A stretch of 15,983 bases of DNA from NCBI GenBank assembly GCA_947476855.1, contig CANJSR010000051.1:1-15983 (forward strand), in the 5' to 3' direction. The notes under the pieces are model-generated. The model saw only the letters and a program-made list of their open reading frames with translations, ran no database searches and had not been told where the DNA came from. A program made the translations under genes and the position numbers. Positions 7,713 to 14,328 of the stretch are shown one piece after another (position 1 is the stretch's first letter; each line of letters begins with the position of its first letter). The stretch is from Acetobacteraceae bacterium (GTDB lineage Bacteria; Pseudomonadota; Alphaproteobacteria; Acetobacterales; Acetobacteraceae).

Positions 7713-8648
7713 TCAGAGATCGCGCTCCCAGTCCTCTCCGACCATCGGCGGGCCGAACTTGCTATGCGGTTCACTGGCGGTCAGGCGGAAGCCCTGGGCG
7801 CGGTAGATCGCGCGGGCGGCGACCAGGATGTCGTTGGTCCATAGCGTCATGCGGCGGTAGCCGAGGGCCCGGGCATCCTGGACGCAGGTCTCGACCAGAT
7901 GGCGGCCGATGCCCAGGCCACGGGCCGAGGGTTCCACGATCAGCAGGCGCAGGCGGGCGAGGTCGTCGGATTCCCGGACCAGGAAGACGGACCCGAGGCG
8001 GGTGCCCTCCGCCTCGGCGATCCAGCAGCGTTCCCGCGCCGGGTCATGGGTGGCCAGGAACGTGCCGGCGACCTGGGCCACCAGGGCCTCAAACCTTGCA
8101 TCGAACCCGTATTCCTCGGCGTAGAGGGCCCCGTGGCGGGAGACGACCCAGCCGATATCGCCTGGCCGGGGGGAACGCAGGGTCCAGGCCGGGCGGGTGC
8201 GGTTGCCCAGAAGGGACTCGGTGCGGCGGAGGGCGGTGACCAGTTCCTCCTGCGCCGGTTCGGGCAGGCGGGCCAGCAGGGCCTCCGCGTCCTGTCGGGC
8301 CATCTGGTCCAGGGGGGCGAAGGCGTCGCGCCCGGCCTGGGTCAGACACAGCGTCACGCGCCTTCGGTCCTCGGGTGCCGGGGCGCGGGTCAGCAGGCCG
8401 TCGGTCTCGAACCCCCGCAGGATGCGGCTGAGATAGCCGGCGTCCAGGTCCAGCATGGCGCCGATGGACCCCGCCGTCGGGGCCTCCTCGGCGTTGGCGA
8501 GTTCATAGAGCACCCGCGCCTCGGTCAGGGAGAACCGGCTGGTCAGGATGCGGTCCCGGACCACGCCGATCCGGTTCGTGTAGAACCGGTTGAAGGCCCG
8601 GATGGCGGCGATGCGCTGGTCGAGGGGGGAGGGGGCTTGGGTGTCCAT
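7713..8648 (-). CDS. MarR-family regulator fused to a GNAT acetyltransferase domain
   Basis: 311 residues with two domains. Residues 1-150 are a MarR winged helix: dimerisation helix near 10-35, recognition helix around IGAMLDLDAGYLSRILRGFE (62-81), wing with D94, R96 and R97 (EDRRRVTL). Residues 155-311 are a GNAT fold, with the acetyl-CoA pyrophosphate loop RGLGIG at 243-248 after LLIVEPSA and the C-terminal strand after AIYRAQGFRL. It is cytoplasmic. The MarR half would bind DNA; the GNAT half would acetylate an amine of unknown identity. Start ATG 8648 has GAGG about 7 nt upstream. A perfect inverted repeat lies 19-36 bp upstream and is the likely autoregulatory operator. This fused architecture is known in bacteria; its ligands are mostly unknown. 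Confidence 0.9.
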   Translation of the reverse strand: MDTQAPSPLDQRIAAIRAFNRFYTNRIGVVRDRILTSRFSLTEARVLYELANAEEAPTAGSIGAMLDLDAGYLSRILRGFETDGLLTRAPAPEDRRRVTLCLTQAGRDAFAPLDQMARQDAEALLARLPEPAQEELVTALRRTESLLGNRTRPAWTLRSPRPGDIGWVVSRHGALYAEEYGFDARFEALVAQVAGTFLATHDPARERCWIAEAEGTRLGSVFLVRESDDLARLRLLIVEPSARGLGIGRHLVETCVQDARALGYRRMTLWTNDILVAARAIYRAQGFRLTASEPHSKFGPPMVGEDWERDL

Positions 8649-8667
8649 GCCCCAGCCTCGGCCGAAC

Positions 8668-8684
8668 AGTTGACGGAGTCAACT
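8668..8684. promoter_or_regulatory. Inverted repeat, likely MarR operator
   Basis: AGTTGAC-GGA-GTCAACT is a perfect 7-3-7 palindrome 19 bp upstream of the MarR-GNAT start codon. Its size and placement fit a MarR dimer site, and it sits where a regulator would overlap the promoter or early transcript. That the adjacent protein binds it is inference from family behaviour. Confidence 0.65.
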
Positions 8685-8732
8685 ATCCGTCGTTGGGTTT
8701 GGGTCGACGATCAAATGCTGGCAGGGGCCGGA

Positions 8733-8755
8733 AGCGGGATCGGCATGATCCCGCT
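8733..8755 (-). terminator. Terminator-like hairpin after the IlvD/Edd dehydratase
   Basis: A perfect 9 bp stem (AGCGGGATC / GATCCCGCT) with a 5-nt loop lies 24 nt past the dehydratase stop codon. No T-run follows on the minus strand, so it may be a weak or factor-assisted terminator. It would insulate the MarR-GNAT gene from the upstream dehydratase transcript. Confidence 0.5.
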
Positions 8756-8779
8756 CTCGGCCCATAGCCCCCCGGCCCG

Positions 8780-10507
8780 TCACCCACCGGGACGCATGAC
8801 CGCCAGGTCGCAGCCCTCATCGGCCTGCAGCACCTGGTCGTGGATGATCCGGTCCCAGCCGCGCACGGGCTTGGCCGGCGGCGCCCAGTTCGCCCGCCGG
8901 CGGGCCAGTTCCGCGTCATCGACCAGCAGGTCCAGGGAGCGGTTGGCGATCGACAGCCTCACCTTGTCCCCGGTCTCGATCAGGCCGAGCGGACCGCCGG
9001 CGGCGGCCTCGGGGGTGATGTGGAGGACGATCGTGCCGAAAGCGGTGCCGGACATGCGGCAGTCGCTCATGCGGACCATGTCCTTGACCCCGGCGCGGGC
9101 GAGCTTCGACGGGATGGGCAGATAGCCGGCCTCCGGCATTCCCGCCGGCGTCAGGGACCCGGCGTTCTTCAGCACCAGGATGTCGTCCGCCGTCACGTCC
9201 AGCGCCGGGTCGTCGATGCGATTGGCCAGGTCGGCCAGCCCGTCGAAGACCATCACGCGGGCCTCCTTCTCGAACAAGGACGGCGTCGCCGCGCTGCGCT
9301 TGAGGATCGCGCCGCGCGGGGCGAGCGACCCGAACAGCGACACGATCCCACCGACCGGAGACACCGGTTCGGCGCGGGCGCGGATGAAGCGGCGATCGAC
9401 GAAGGCGGGCTCGACCAGGCGGTCGCCCAGCGTCGTGCCGGTCACGTCGATCGTGTCCATGTGCAGCAGGTCGCGCAGTTCCCACAGCAGCGCGGGCATG
9501 CCGCCGGCCGAGTGGAAATCCTCCATATAGCCTTCCCCGGTCGGCTTCAGGTCGACCAGGACGGGGGTGGTGTCCGACAGCTCATTCAACCGGTGCAGGT
9601 CGATCTTGATCCCCCGCCGGCCGGCGACGGCGGTCAGATGGATCAGCGCGTTGGTTGACCCGCCGAGGGCCAGCAGGACGCGGACGGCGTTTTCCACCGA
9701 GTGTTCCGTGATGATCTCGGACGGCTTGATCGGGTGGGTGATCAGATGGACGGCCAGCGCGCCGGCTTCCTCGGCCGCGCGCAGGCGGTCGGCGTGGACG
9801 GCGGGGATCGAGCCGTGGCCCAGCGGGATCATGCCCAGGGCCTCACCGATGCAGGCCATGGTGGATGCGGTGCCCATGACGCCGCAGGTGCCGGCGGTGG
9901 TGGCGAGCCGGCCCTCGATCTGGGCGATGCGCTCACCGGTCACGGTGCCGGCGCGGTAGGCGGCCCAGTAGCGGCGGCAATCGGTGCAGGCGGACAGGCG
10001 TTCGCCCTGGAACGGCGTGGCCAGCATCGGGCCGGTGACCAACTGCACGGCGGGGATGTCGGCGGAGGCCGCGGCCATCAACTGCGCGGGCACGGTCTTG
10101 TCGCAGCCGCCGATCATCACGGCGGCGTCCATCGGCTGGGCGGTCAGCATCGCCTCGGTGTCGAGCGCGGCGAGGTTGCGGTAGTGCATGGAGGTGGGGG
10201 ACAGCGACGGCTCACAGAGCGAGACAGTCGGGAAGGCCAAGGGCAGGCCCCCGGCGGCCAGGACGCCACGCTTCACCGCCTCGATCAACTCCGGCACCGT
10301 GCGGTGGCAGTTGTTGTAGTCCGAGCCGGTGTCGACGATGCCCACGACCGGCTTGTCCAGCATGGTCTGGGTATAGCCCATCGACTTGGCGAAGGACCGG
10401 CGCAGGTACAGCGCGAAGTCGCGGTCGCCGTAGTTGGCCGTGTTGCGGGCGAGGCCCACCGGCCCGTTCGGGGCCGGTGTCTTGGTGGGGGGGGTGTCCT
10501 GGGTCAT
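8780..10507 (-). CDS. IlvD/Edd-family dehydratase, sugar-acid (aldonate) type
   Basis: 575 residues, a cytoplasmic iron-sulfur dehydratase that removes water from a 2,3-dihydroxy acid to give a 2-oxo acid. By family comparison the cluster ligands are C67 (NNCHR), C135 (GGCDKT) and C208 (TCGVMGTAS). D136 and K137 (the lysine that is carbamylated in relatives) are present. The substrate loop ALGGSTNA and the catalytic-serine segment SDCRMSGTAFGT are intact. The N-terminus (ALYLRRSF..., IVDTGSDYNNC) looks more like arabinonate/xylonate dehydratases than the biosynthetic IlvD for valine and isoleucine, so sugar-acid catabolism is the better guess. An extra CTDC pair occurs at 174-177. Start ATG 10507 has AGGA about 8 nt upstream. 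An eight-G run at 10487-10494 lies in its N-terminal region. It is probably a single-gene unit. Confidence 0.9.
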   Translation of the reverse strand: MTQDTPPTKTPAPNGPVGLARNTANYGDRDFALYLRRSFAKSMGYTQTMLDKPVVGIVDTGSDYNNCHRTVPELIEAVKRGVLAAGGLPLAFPTVSLCEPSLSPTSMHYRNLAALDTEAMLTAQPMDAAVMIGGCDKTVPAQLMAAASADIPAVQLVTGPMLATPFQGERLSACTDCRRYWAAYRAGTVTGERIAQIEGRLATTAGTCGVMGTASTMACIGEALGMIPLGHGSIPAVHADRLRAAEEAGALAVHLITHPIKPSEIITEHSVENAVRVLLALGGSTNALIHLTAVAGRRGIKIDLHRLNELSDTTPVLVDLKPTGEGYMEDFHSAGGMPALLWELRDLLHMDTIDVTGTTLGDRLVEPAFVDRRFIRARAEPVSPVGGIVSLFGSLAPRGAILKRSAATPSLFEKEARVMVFDGLADLANRIDDPALDVTADDILVLKNAGSLTPAGMPEAGYLPIPSKLARAGVKDMVRMSDCRMSGTAFGTIVLHITPEAAAGGPLGLIETGDKVRLSIANRSLDLLVDDAELARRRANWAPPAKPVRGWDRIIHDQVLQADEGCDLAVMRPGG

Positions 10508-10540
10508 GCCGCCATCCTAGGCGCGCGGGTCGGTACGGGC

Positions 10541-10568
10541 AATTTCGCGGATGCGGAATCCGTGACAA
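10541..10568 (-). promoter_or_regulatory. Possible promoter of the IlvD/Edd dehydratase
   Basis: On the minus strand TTGTCA (plus 10563-10568; 5 of 6 consensus) is followed after 16 bp by GAAATT (plus 10541-10546; 3 of 6), about 34 bp before the start codon. Pattern matching only. Confidence 0.25.
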
Positions 10569-10579
10569 ACCGGCGTCTT

Positions 10580-10597
10580 CCGGGCTAGGAAGCCCGG
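10580..10597. repeat. Short perfect hairpin, function unknown
   Basis: CCGGGCT-AGGA-AGCCCGG is a perfect 7 bp inverted repeat with a 4-nt loop, 73 bp upstream of the dehydratase. No gene ends here, so it is not an obvious terminator. It could be an operator or an RNA hairpin. The element is seen directly; its role is unknown. Confidence 0.45.
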
Positions 10598-10670
10598 GTC
10601 GGTCATGCCCCGCGCCACGATGGCGGGTAGCCCCCCTGGCGACGGTTTCGGGCGATGGCTGGGGCCATTT

Positions 10671-10718
10671 CCTCACCGGACATGGGGTTGGACCGTCGGA
10701 AAAAATCGCGCGGTCCGG
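10671..10718 (+). repeat. Upstream copy of imperfect direct repeat before slyB
   Basis: The core CCTCACCGGACATGGGGT (10671-10688) recurs 95 bp downstream with 17 of 18 identical bases. After an 8-nt spacer comes CGGAAAAAATCGC, also nearly repeated in the other copy. This copy can form CCGGAC (10676-10681) with GTCCGG (10713-10718), or alternatively GGACCG (10690-10695) with CGGTCC (10711-10716); the two pairings exclude each other. The repeat is seen directly; an RNA role is inference. Confidence 0.6.
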
Positions 10719-10765
10719 TTGCCATGGTTTTGACCAGCTTTTCGGGGAGAGAACGTGCGGGGATT

Positions 10766-10822
10766 CCTCACCGGGCATGGGGTGCCATGCCGGAGAAAAA
10801 TCGCATCGGTTGCTGGTGCCCG
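10766..10822 (+). repeat. Downstream copy of imperfect direct repeat before slyB
   Basis: The core CCTCACCGGGCATGGGGT (10766-10783) is followed after 7 nt by CGGAGAAAAATCGC. It ends 18 bp before the slyB start, so it would lie in the 5' leader if transcription begins upstream. Possible stems are GGCATGG/CCATGCC (10774-10780 with 10785-10791) or CGGGCA/TGCCCG (10772-10777 with 10817-10822). Confidence 0.6.
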
Positions 10823-10840
10823 AGACGTGGGACCGAGGAC

Positions 10841-11683
10841 ATGAAGTGCATGGAGTTCATGATACGTTCTGATTACCCGATCCTGCCCGCCCGAGGCAAC
10901 CGCCATGCGGGCGCGATGGGCCTGGTCCTTCTGGCGTGCCTCGCGGCCTGCGGGCCGACCTACTCGCCCGACACCTACACCTCGACCGCCGTGCAGCAGG
11001 CCAACAAGGTCGAGCAGGGGGTGCTGGTCGGCGTGCGGGAGGTCGCGGTCAGCGCATCCGGCACCGTCGGCACCGTCACGGGCGCGGCGGCTGGCGGCAT
11101 CGTCGGCTCCCAGGTCGGCTCGGGTGCGCTCAGCGCCCTGGGCGCCCTGGGCGGCACGGTGCTGGGCGGGCTGGCCGGGCAGGCGGCCGAGAAGGTGACC
11201 GGAGAGCCGCGGGCCTATGAGTACATCGTCCGCAAGCCCGGCGGCGAGCTTGTGAGCGTCACCCAGAAAGACGAGCAGCCGCTGAAGATCGGCCTGAAGG
11301 TGCTGGTCATCGCGGGATCGCAGGCGCGGATCGTGCCCGATTATACGGTGCATGAGGTCGCGACGGCCCCGGCTGGCAAGCCGCCGCCGGTGACCGCGAC
11401 GCCGTTGGCCCCGCCCGCCGGCCATGGGGAGGGGGCGACGGAAGGTCCCGCCGCGAAACCCCCAACCGCGGCCGAAACCGGGGGATCGTCGGGGACGTCA
11501 TCGCAGAAACCGGAGGCGGGGACCGCGGCGCCCGCGCCCGGGCAAGCCGCCGCGCCGGGCCCGACGCCTGCGCCCGGTCAAACGGTCGCTCCGGCGCAAA
11601 CGACCGCGCCGGATCCGACAGCGACCCCGACGCCCGCCGCGGACACCCCGAAGCCGGCCGAACCGCGGGAGACCGCGACCTGA
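10841..11683 (+). CDS. slyB: SlyB-like glycine-zipper outer-membrane lipoprotein with Pro/Ala-rich tail
   Basis: 280 residues from ATG 10841. The lipoprotein signal peptide ends in lipobox LAAC, with the lipidated cysteine at C37; G38 after it does not suggest inner-membrane retention. Residues 38-170 match the SlyB/Pcp layout: YTSTAVQQANKVEQG, then VLVGVREV, a glycine-zipper segment (about 74-118, G/A repeats such as GAAAGGIVGSQVGSG), then two beta strands (YEYIVRKPGGELVSVTQ; GLKVLVIAGSQARIV). SlyB proteins are envelope-stress lipoproteins that stabilise the outer membrane. Residues ~175-280 are an extra Pro/Ala/Thr/Gly-rich, probably disordered tail; E. coli SlyB ends near the domain end (~155 residues). 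The start is uncertain: ATG 10850 and ATG 10859 are alternatives. It converges on a VOC gene with 12 bp between stops. Confidence 0.85.
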   Translation: MKCMEFMIRSDYPILPARGNRHAGAMGLVLLACLAACGPTYSPDTYTSTAVQQANKVEQGVLVGVREVAVSASGTVGTVTGAAAGGIVGSQVGSGALSALGALGGTVLGGLAGQAAEKVTGEPRAYEYIVRKPGGELVSVTQKDEQPLKIGLKVLVIAGSQARIVPDYTVHEVATAPAGKPPPVTATPLAPPAGHGEGATEGPAAKPPTAAETGGSSGTSSQKPEAGTAAPAPGQAAAPGPTPAPGQTVAPAQTTAPDPTATPTPAADTPKPAEPRETAT

Positions 11684-11700
11684 CCCTGGCGGGCGTCAGG
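11679..11700. terminator. Weak terminator-like hairpin at the slyB/VOC convergence
   Basis: CCTGAC / GTCAGG (6 bp, 10-nt loop) spans both stop codons of the convergent slyB-like and VOC genes. There is no T-tract. Position supports it; the structure itself is modest. Confidence 0.3.
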
Positions 11701-12118
11701 CGGCGGGCGTGCCGGTGTCGGGTGGGCCCTTGAGTTCGACGACATTGCCTTCCGGGTCCGGCACGTAGATCGACGGCCCCTGGCCTTCCGCCCCATAGCG
11801 GGACGCGACCGGGGCCGGGTCGCAGCCATGGGCGCGCAGGTGGGCGATGATCGCCTCGGCGTCGAAGGGGTCCACGCGCAGGCAGAAGTGATCCAGGTTG
11901 CGGGCTTCCTTCCCCGGCGCCGCACCGCCTTTCTGCCCCAGGGGACCCGAGACCGGCACCAGGTCGATCAGCGCGGTCCCGGCGCGCAGTTGGTAAAGGC
12001 CGAGCGTGTCCTGGATTTTCTCGACGGGGCAGCCGAGGACGTCCTGGTAGAAGCGCATCATGGCCGGCAGGTCCGAGACCCGCAGGACGATGTGGTCCAT
12101 GTTCCTGATCCGCAGCAT
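11696..12118 (-). CDS. VOC-superfamily protein (glyoxalase/dioxygenase fold)
   Basis: 140 residues from ATG 12118, which has ACGGAG about 7 nt upstream; the frame is open 22 codons further but lacks a better site. It has two beta-alpha-beta-beta-beta modules: MDHIVLRVSDLPAMMRFYQDVLG at the N-terminus (given in part: MDHIVLRV at 7-14, FYQDVLG at 23-29) and NLDHFCLRV (74-82) with YVPDPEGNVVEL at the end. Probable metal ligands are H9, H77 and E128, with D52 where glyoxalase I has a glutamate. It could be a lactoylglutathione lyase-like enzyme, a small-molecule dioxygenase or a resistance-type binding protein; the sequence does not decide. Cytoplasmic. It diverges from tctB across 213 bp. Confidence 0.88.
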   Translation of the reverse strand: MLRIRNMDHIVLRVSDLPAMMRFYQDVLGCPVEKIQDTLGLYQLRAGTALIDLVPVSGPLGQKGGAAPGKEARNLDHFCLRVDPFDAEAIIAHLRAHGCDPAPVASRYGAEGQGPSIYVPDPEGNVVELKGPPDTGTPAA

Positions 12119-12318
12119 GGCTGGCTCCGTGATTGTCTCGCGGGGGTGTCGCGCGTGGGTTTCCCGTGGGGGCATGATGGGCATGGGCCGGGTCGGGCTT
12201 CAAGCCGCGATTGCCGTCGACCGGCCTCCCGCGTGCCCTGAATGATGTTTCCGCCCTCTCTGGCCAGCACCCACTGGTGGAGTTATGGTCCCGCTACGTC
12301 GCTGCAAAATTCAAAAAC

Positions 12319-12334
12319 AGGGGGAACGCGCGTG
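12319..12334 (+). promoter_or_regulatory. Ribosome binding site deciding the GTG start of tctB
   Basis: AGGGGG at 12319-12324 sits 7 nt before GTG 12332. No upstream ATG in the same frame has a comparable site, and the hydrophobic TctB sequence starts about 8 codons later, so GTG is preferred to the ATG at 12242. Confidence 0.75.
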
Positions 12335-12808
12335 TCGCCACTCATGCGCCGTGGCTGGCAGGTCACAAGCCTGATCATGTTGCTCATCTGCATCGTTACC
12401 GGATGGGAAGCACACAATCTCGCGCTGTTCGATCGTCTCGGTCCCGGACCGGGCTTCTTTCCGTTCTGGCTGGCCATCCTGGGTGGCGGTCTGTGCGCGG
12501 TGATCCTGGCCCAGGTGTCCATGACACCGGCCGGGGCGGCCGAGGGCGATGCGGCCCTGGTCCCGTCGAGGGAGGCGGCCTGGGCTGCCGCGGCGATCCT
12601 GGTCACGACGGGGGTGACGACGGCGCTGCTGGATTTCCTCGGGTTCCGTATCACGATCACGCTGTTCTCGGCGGTGCTGCTGGTGGCGCTGGGCGACCGG
12701 CGATGGTGGCTGATCCCGATCTTCTCGCTGATCGCCGGTTTCGGGCTGTTCCATTTGTTCAACAACTGGCTCGACGTACTGCTCCCCATCGGCGTTTTCG
12801 GGATCTGA
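12332..12808 (+). CDS. tctB: Tripartite tricarboxylate transporter small membrane subunit TctB
   Basis: 158 residues from GTG 12332. An inner-membrane protein with about four helices (near 10-24, 43-62, 83-103 and 107-143, the last a double span or long hairpin). The conserved GPGPGFFPFWLA at 37-48 and the C-terminal F-NNWLDVLLPIG pattern (142-154) are typical of TctB. TctB is the poorly conserved small partner of TctA in sodium- or proton-coupled uptake of a carboxylate delivered by a periplasmic binding protein. It is followed 4 bp later by tctA, so they are surely co-transcribed. ATG 12344 is an alternative start. Confidence 0.88.
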   Translation: MSPLMRRGWQVTSLIMLLICIVTGWEAHNLALFDRLGPGPGFFPFWLAILGGGLCAVILAQVSMTPAGAAEGDAALVPSREAAWAAAAILVTTGVTTALLDFLGFRITITLFSAVLLVALGDRRWWLIPIFSLIAGFGLFHLFNNWLDVLLPIGVFGI

Positions 12809-12812
12809 TCAC

Positions 12813-14312
12813 ATGGAAGGCATGTTCCATCTCTTTGAAGGGTTTGCCGGCGCGCTGTCGGGCGGCAACCTGCTGTATGCCCTGATCGGCTGCGTGTTGG
12901 GCACGCTGATCGGCGTGCTGCCCGGGCTTGGTCCGGCGGCCGGCACGGCGATCCTGATCCCGATCACCTTCAACCTGGACCCGACCGGCGCCATCATCAT
13001 GCTGTGCGCCATCTATTACGGCGCGATGTATGGCGGGACGATCACCTCGGTCCTGATCAACGTGCCCGGAGAGGCTGCCTCCGTCATCACCTGCATCGAC
13101 GGCCACCAGATGGCTCGGCAGGGCAGGGCGGGATCAGCGCTGGCGATCGCGGCCGTGGGGTCGTTCGTGGGCGGGTGCGCGGCGACCATGGCTCTGGCGA
13201 TCGTCGCGATCCCGCTGGCCCAGTTCGCGCTGGGCTTCGGCCCGGTGGAGTTCTTCGCGCTGATGGTCATGGGCCTGTGCCTGGTGGTCGGCATGGCGGG
13301 CAAGAACCTGGCGGCGGCGCTGCTGATGACGGTGCTGGGGCTGATGCTGGCGATGATCGGCATCGATCCGGTGCGCGGGGCGCCGCGCTTCACCGGCGGC
13401 ATCCCCGAGTTCTTCGATGGCGTGGGCTTCATCCCCGTGGCCATGGGCCTGTTCGGCATCGCGGAACTGCTGATCGCGGCGGAACAGAAGCAGGGCCACA
13501 TCGTCAAGGCGACGCTCACGAACCTTTGGCCCAAGGGGGATGAGGTCCGGCCGACCATCATGGCCATCATCCGCGGCACCGGCATCGGCTTCGTCCTGGG
13601 GCTGATCCCGGGCGTCGGCGCGGTGATCCCGACCTTCATGTCCTATGTCACCGAAAAGCGCATGTCGAAGCACCCCGAGCGTTTCGGCAACGGCGCGATC
13701 GAGGGCGTGGCGGGGCCGGAAACCGCCAACAACGCCTATGCCAACGCCTCGATGATCCCGCTGTTCGCCCTGGGCGTGCCGAGTTCGCCGACGATCGCGG
13801 TGCTGATGGGCGCGTTCATCATCAACGGCCTGACGCCGGGGCCGTTCCTGTTCCAGGAGCGGCCCGACCTGGTCTGGGCCGTGATCGCGAGCTTCTTCAT
13901 CGGCAACGCGATGCTGCTGGCGCTGAACCTGCCGCTGGTCGGGCTGTGGGCCAAGCTGCTGCGGATCCCATTCAGCTATCTGTGCACGGGTGTGCTGATC
14001 TTCTGCATCATCGGCTCCTACAGCCTGAAGCAGTCGGTGTTCGACGTCTGGGTGATGCTGGGCTTCGGCCTGATCGGCTATGTGCTGCGCAAGCTGGAGT
14101 TCCCGCTGGCACCCGCGATCCTGGCCATGATCCTGGGCCCGATGATGGAGAAGTCGCTGCGCACCACGCTTGAAATCTCGGGTGGCAGCTTCATGATCTT
14201 CCTCGACCGCCCGGTCGCGCTGGGCCTGCTGGCGGTGCCGCTGATCGTCTTTGCCTTCCTGATACTTCGGCCCAAGGCCTTGTCGCAGTTGCGCCAGGCC
14301 GAAGCCGATTGA
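12813..14312 (+). CDS. tctA: Tripartite tricarboxylate transporter large membrane subunit TctA
   Basis: 499 residues, full length for TctA. A polytopic inner-membrane protein, the transport channel of the TTT system. The two symmetric glycine-proline motifs are present: GVLPGLG at 34-40 and GLIPGVG at 263-269. Other family signatures are [32 protein letters not shown] and [19 protein letters not shown]. The ribosome site is weak (GGGATC), which fits translational coupling to tctB, whose stop is 4 bp upstream. tctC follows 16 bp later. Substrate is set by the binding protein and cannot be read here; family members carry citrate, other organic acids or aromatic acids. Confidence 0.96.
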   Translation: MEGMFHLFEGFAGALSGGNLLYALIGCVLGTLIGVLPGLGPAAGTAILIPITFNLDPTGAIIMLCAIYYGAMYGGTITSVLINVPGEAASVITCIDGHQMARQGRAGSALAIAAVGSFVGGCAATMALAIVAIPLAQFALGFGPVEFFALMVMGLCLVVGMAGKNLAAALLMTVLGLMLAMIGIDPVRGAPRFTGGIPEFFDGVGFIPVAMGLFGIAELLIAAEQKQGHIVKATLTNLWPKGDEVRPTIMAIIRGTGIGFVLGLIPGVGAVIPTFMSYVTEKRMSKHPERFGNGAIEGVAGPETANNAYANASMIPLFALGVPSSPTIAVLMGAFIINGLTPGPFLFQERPDLVWAVIASFFIGNAMLLALNLPLVGLWAKLLRIPFSYLCTGVLIFCIIGSYSLKQSVFDVWVMLGFGLIGYVLRKLEFPLAPAILAMILGPMMEKSLRTTLEISGGSFMIFLDRPVALGLLAVPLIVFAFLILRPKALSQLRQAEAD

Positions 14313-14328
14313 ACCAAGGATCCGAGCC

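Larger units (their letters stand above)
10508..10840. other. 333 bp divergent intergenic region
   Basis: It separates the dehydratase start (minus) from the slyB-like start (plus). It holds a possible minus-strand promoter, a 7 bp hairpin and two imperfect copies of an unexplained element, listed separately. A plus-strand frame is open across most of it in phase with slyB, but the translation (Arg/Gly/Trp-rich, no family resemblance, no signal peptide) does not look like protein. Confidence 0.7.

Noticed and set aside
5702..7774. 690-codon minus-strand open frame opposite the ABC exporter
   Set aside because: The plus strand has every ABC motif. The antisense translation is Arg/Gln/His/Gly-rich, as expected for the complement of a GC-rich gene.
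10655..10840. N-terminal extension of the SlyB-like protein from ATG 10655
   Set aside because: It would place about 100 residues before the lipobox, which is incompatible with a lipoprotein signal peptide. The DNA here is the duplicated element.
1..11700. One sugar-acid catabolic gene cluster joining dehydrogenase, oxidase, MFS and dehydratase
   Set aside because: The genes lie on both strands in separate units with terminators and unrelated genes between them, so a single pathway cannot be claimed.
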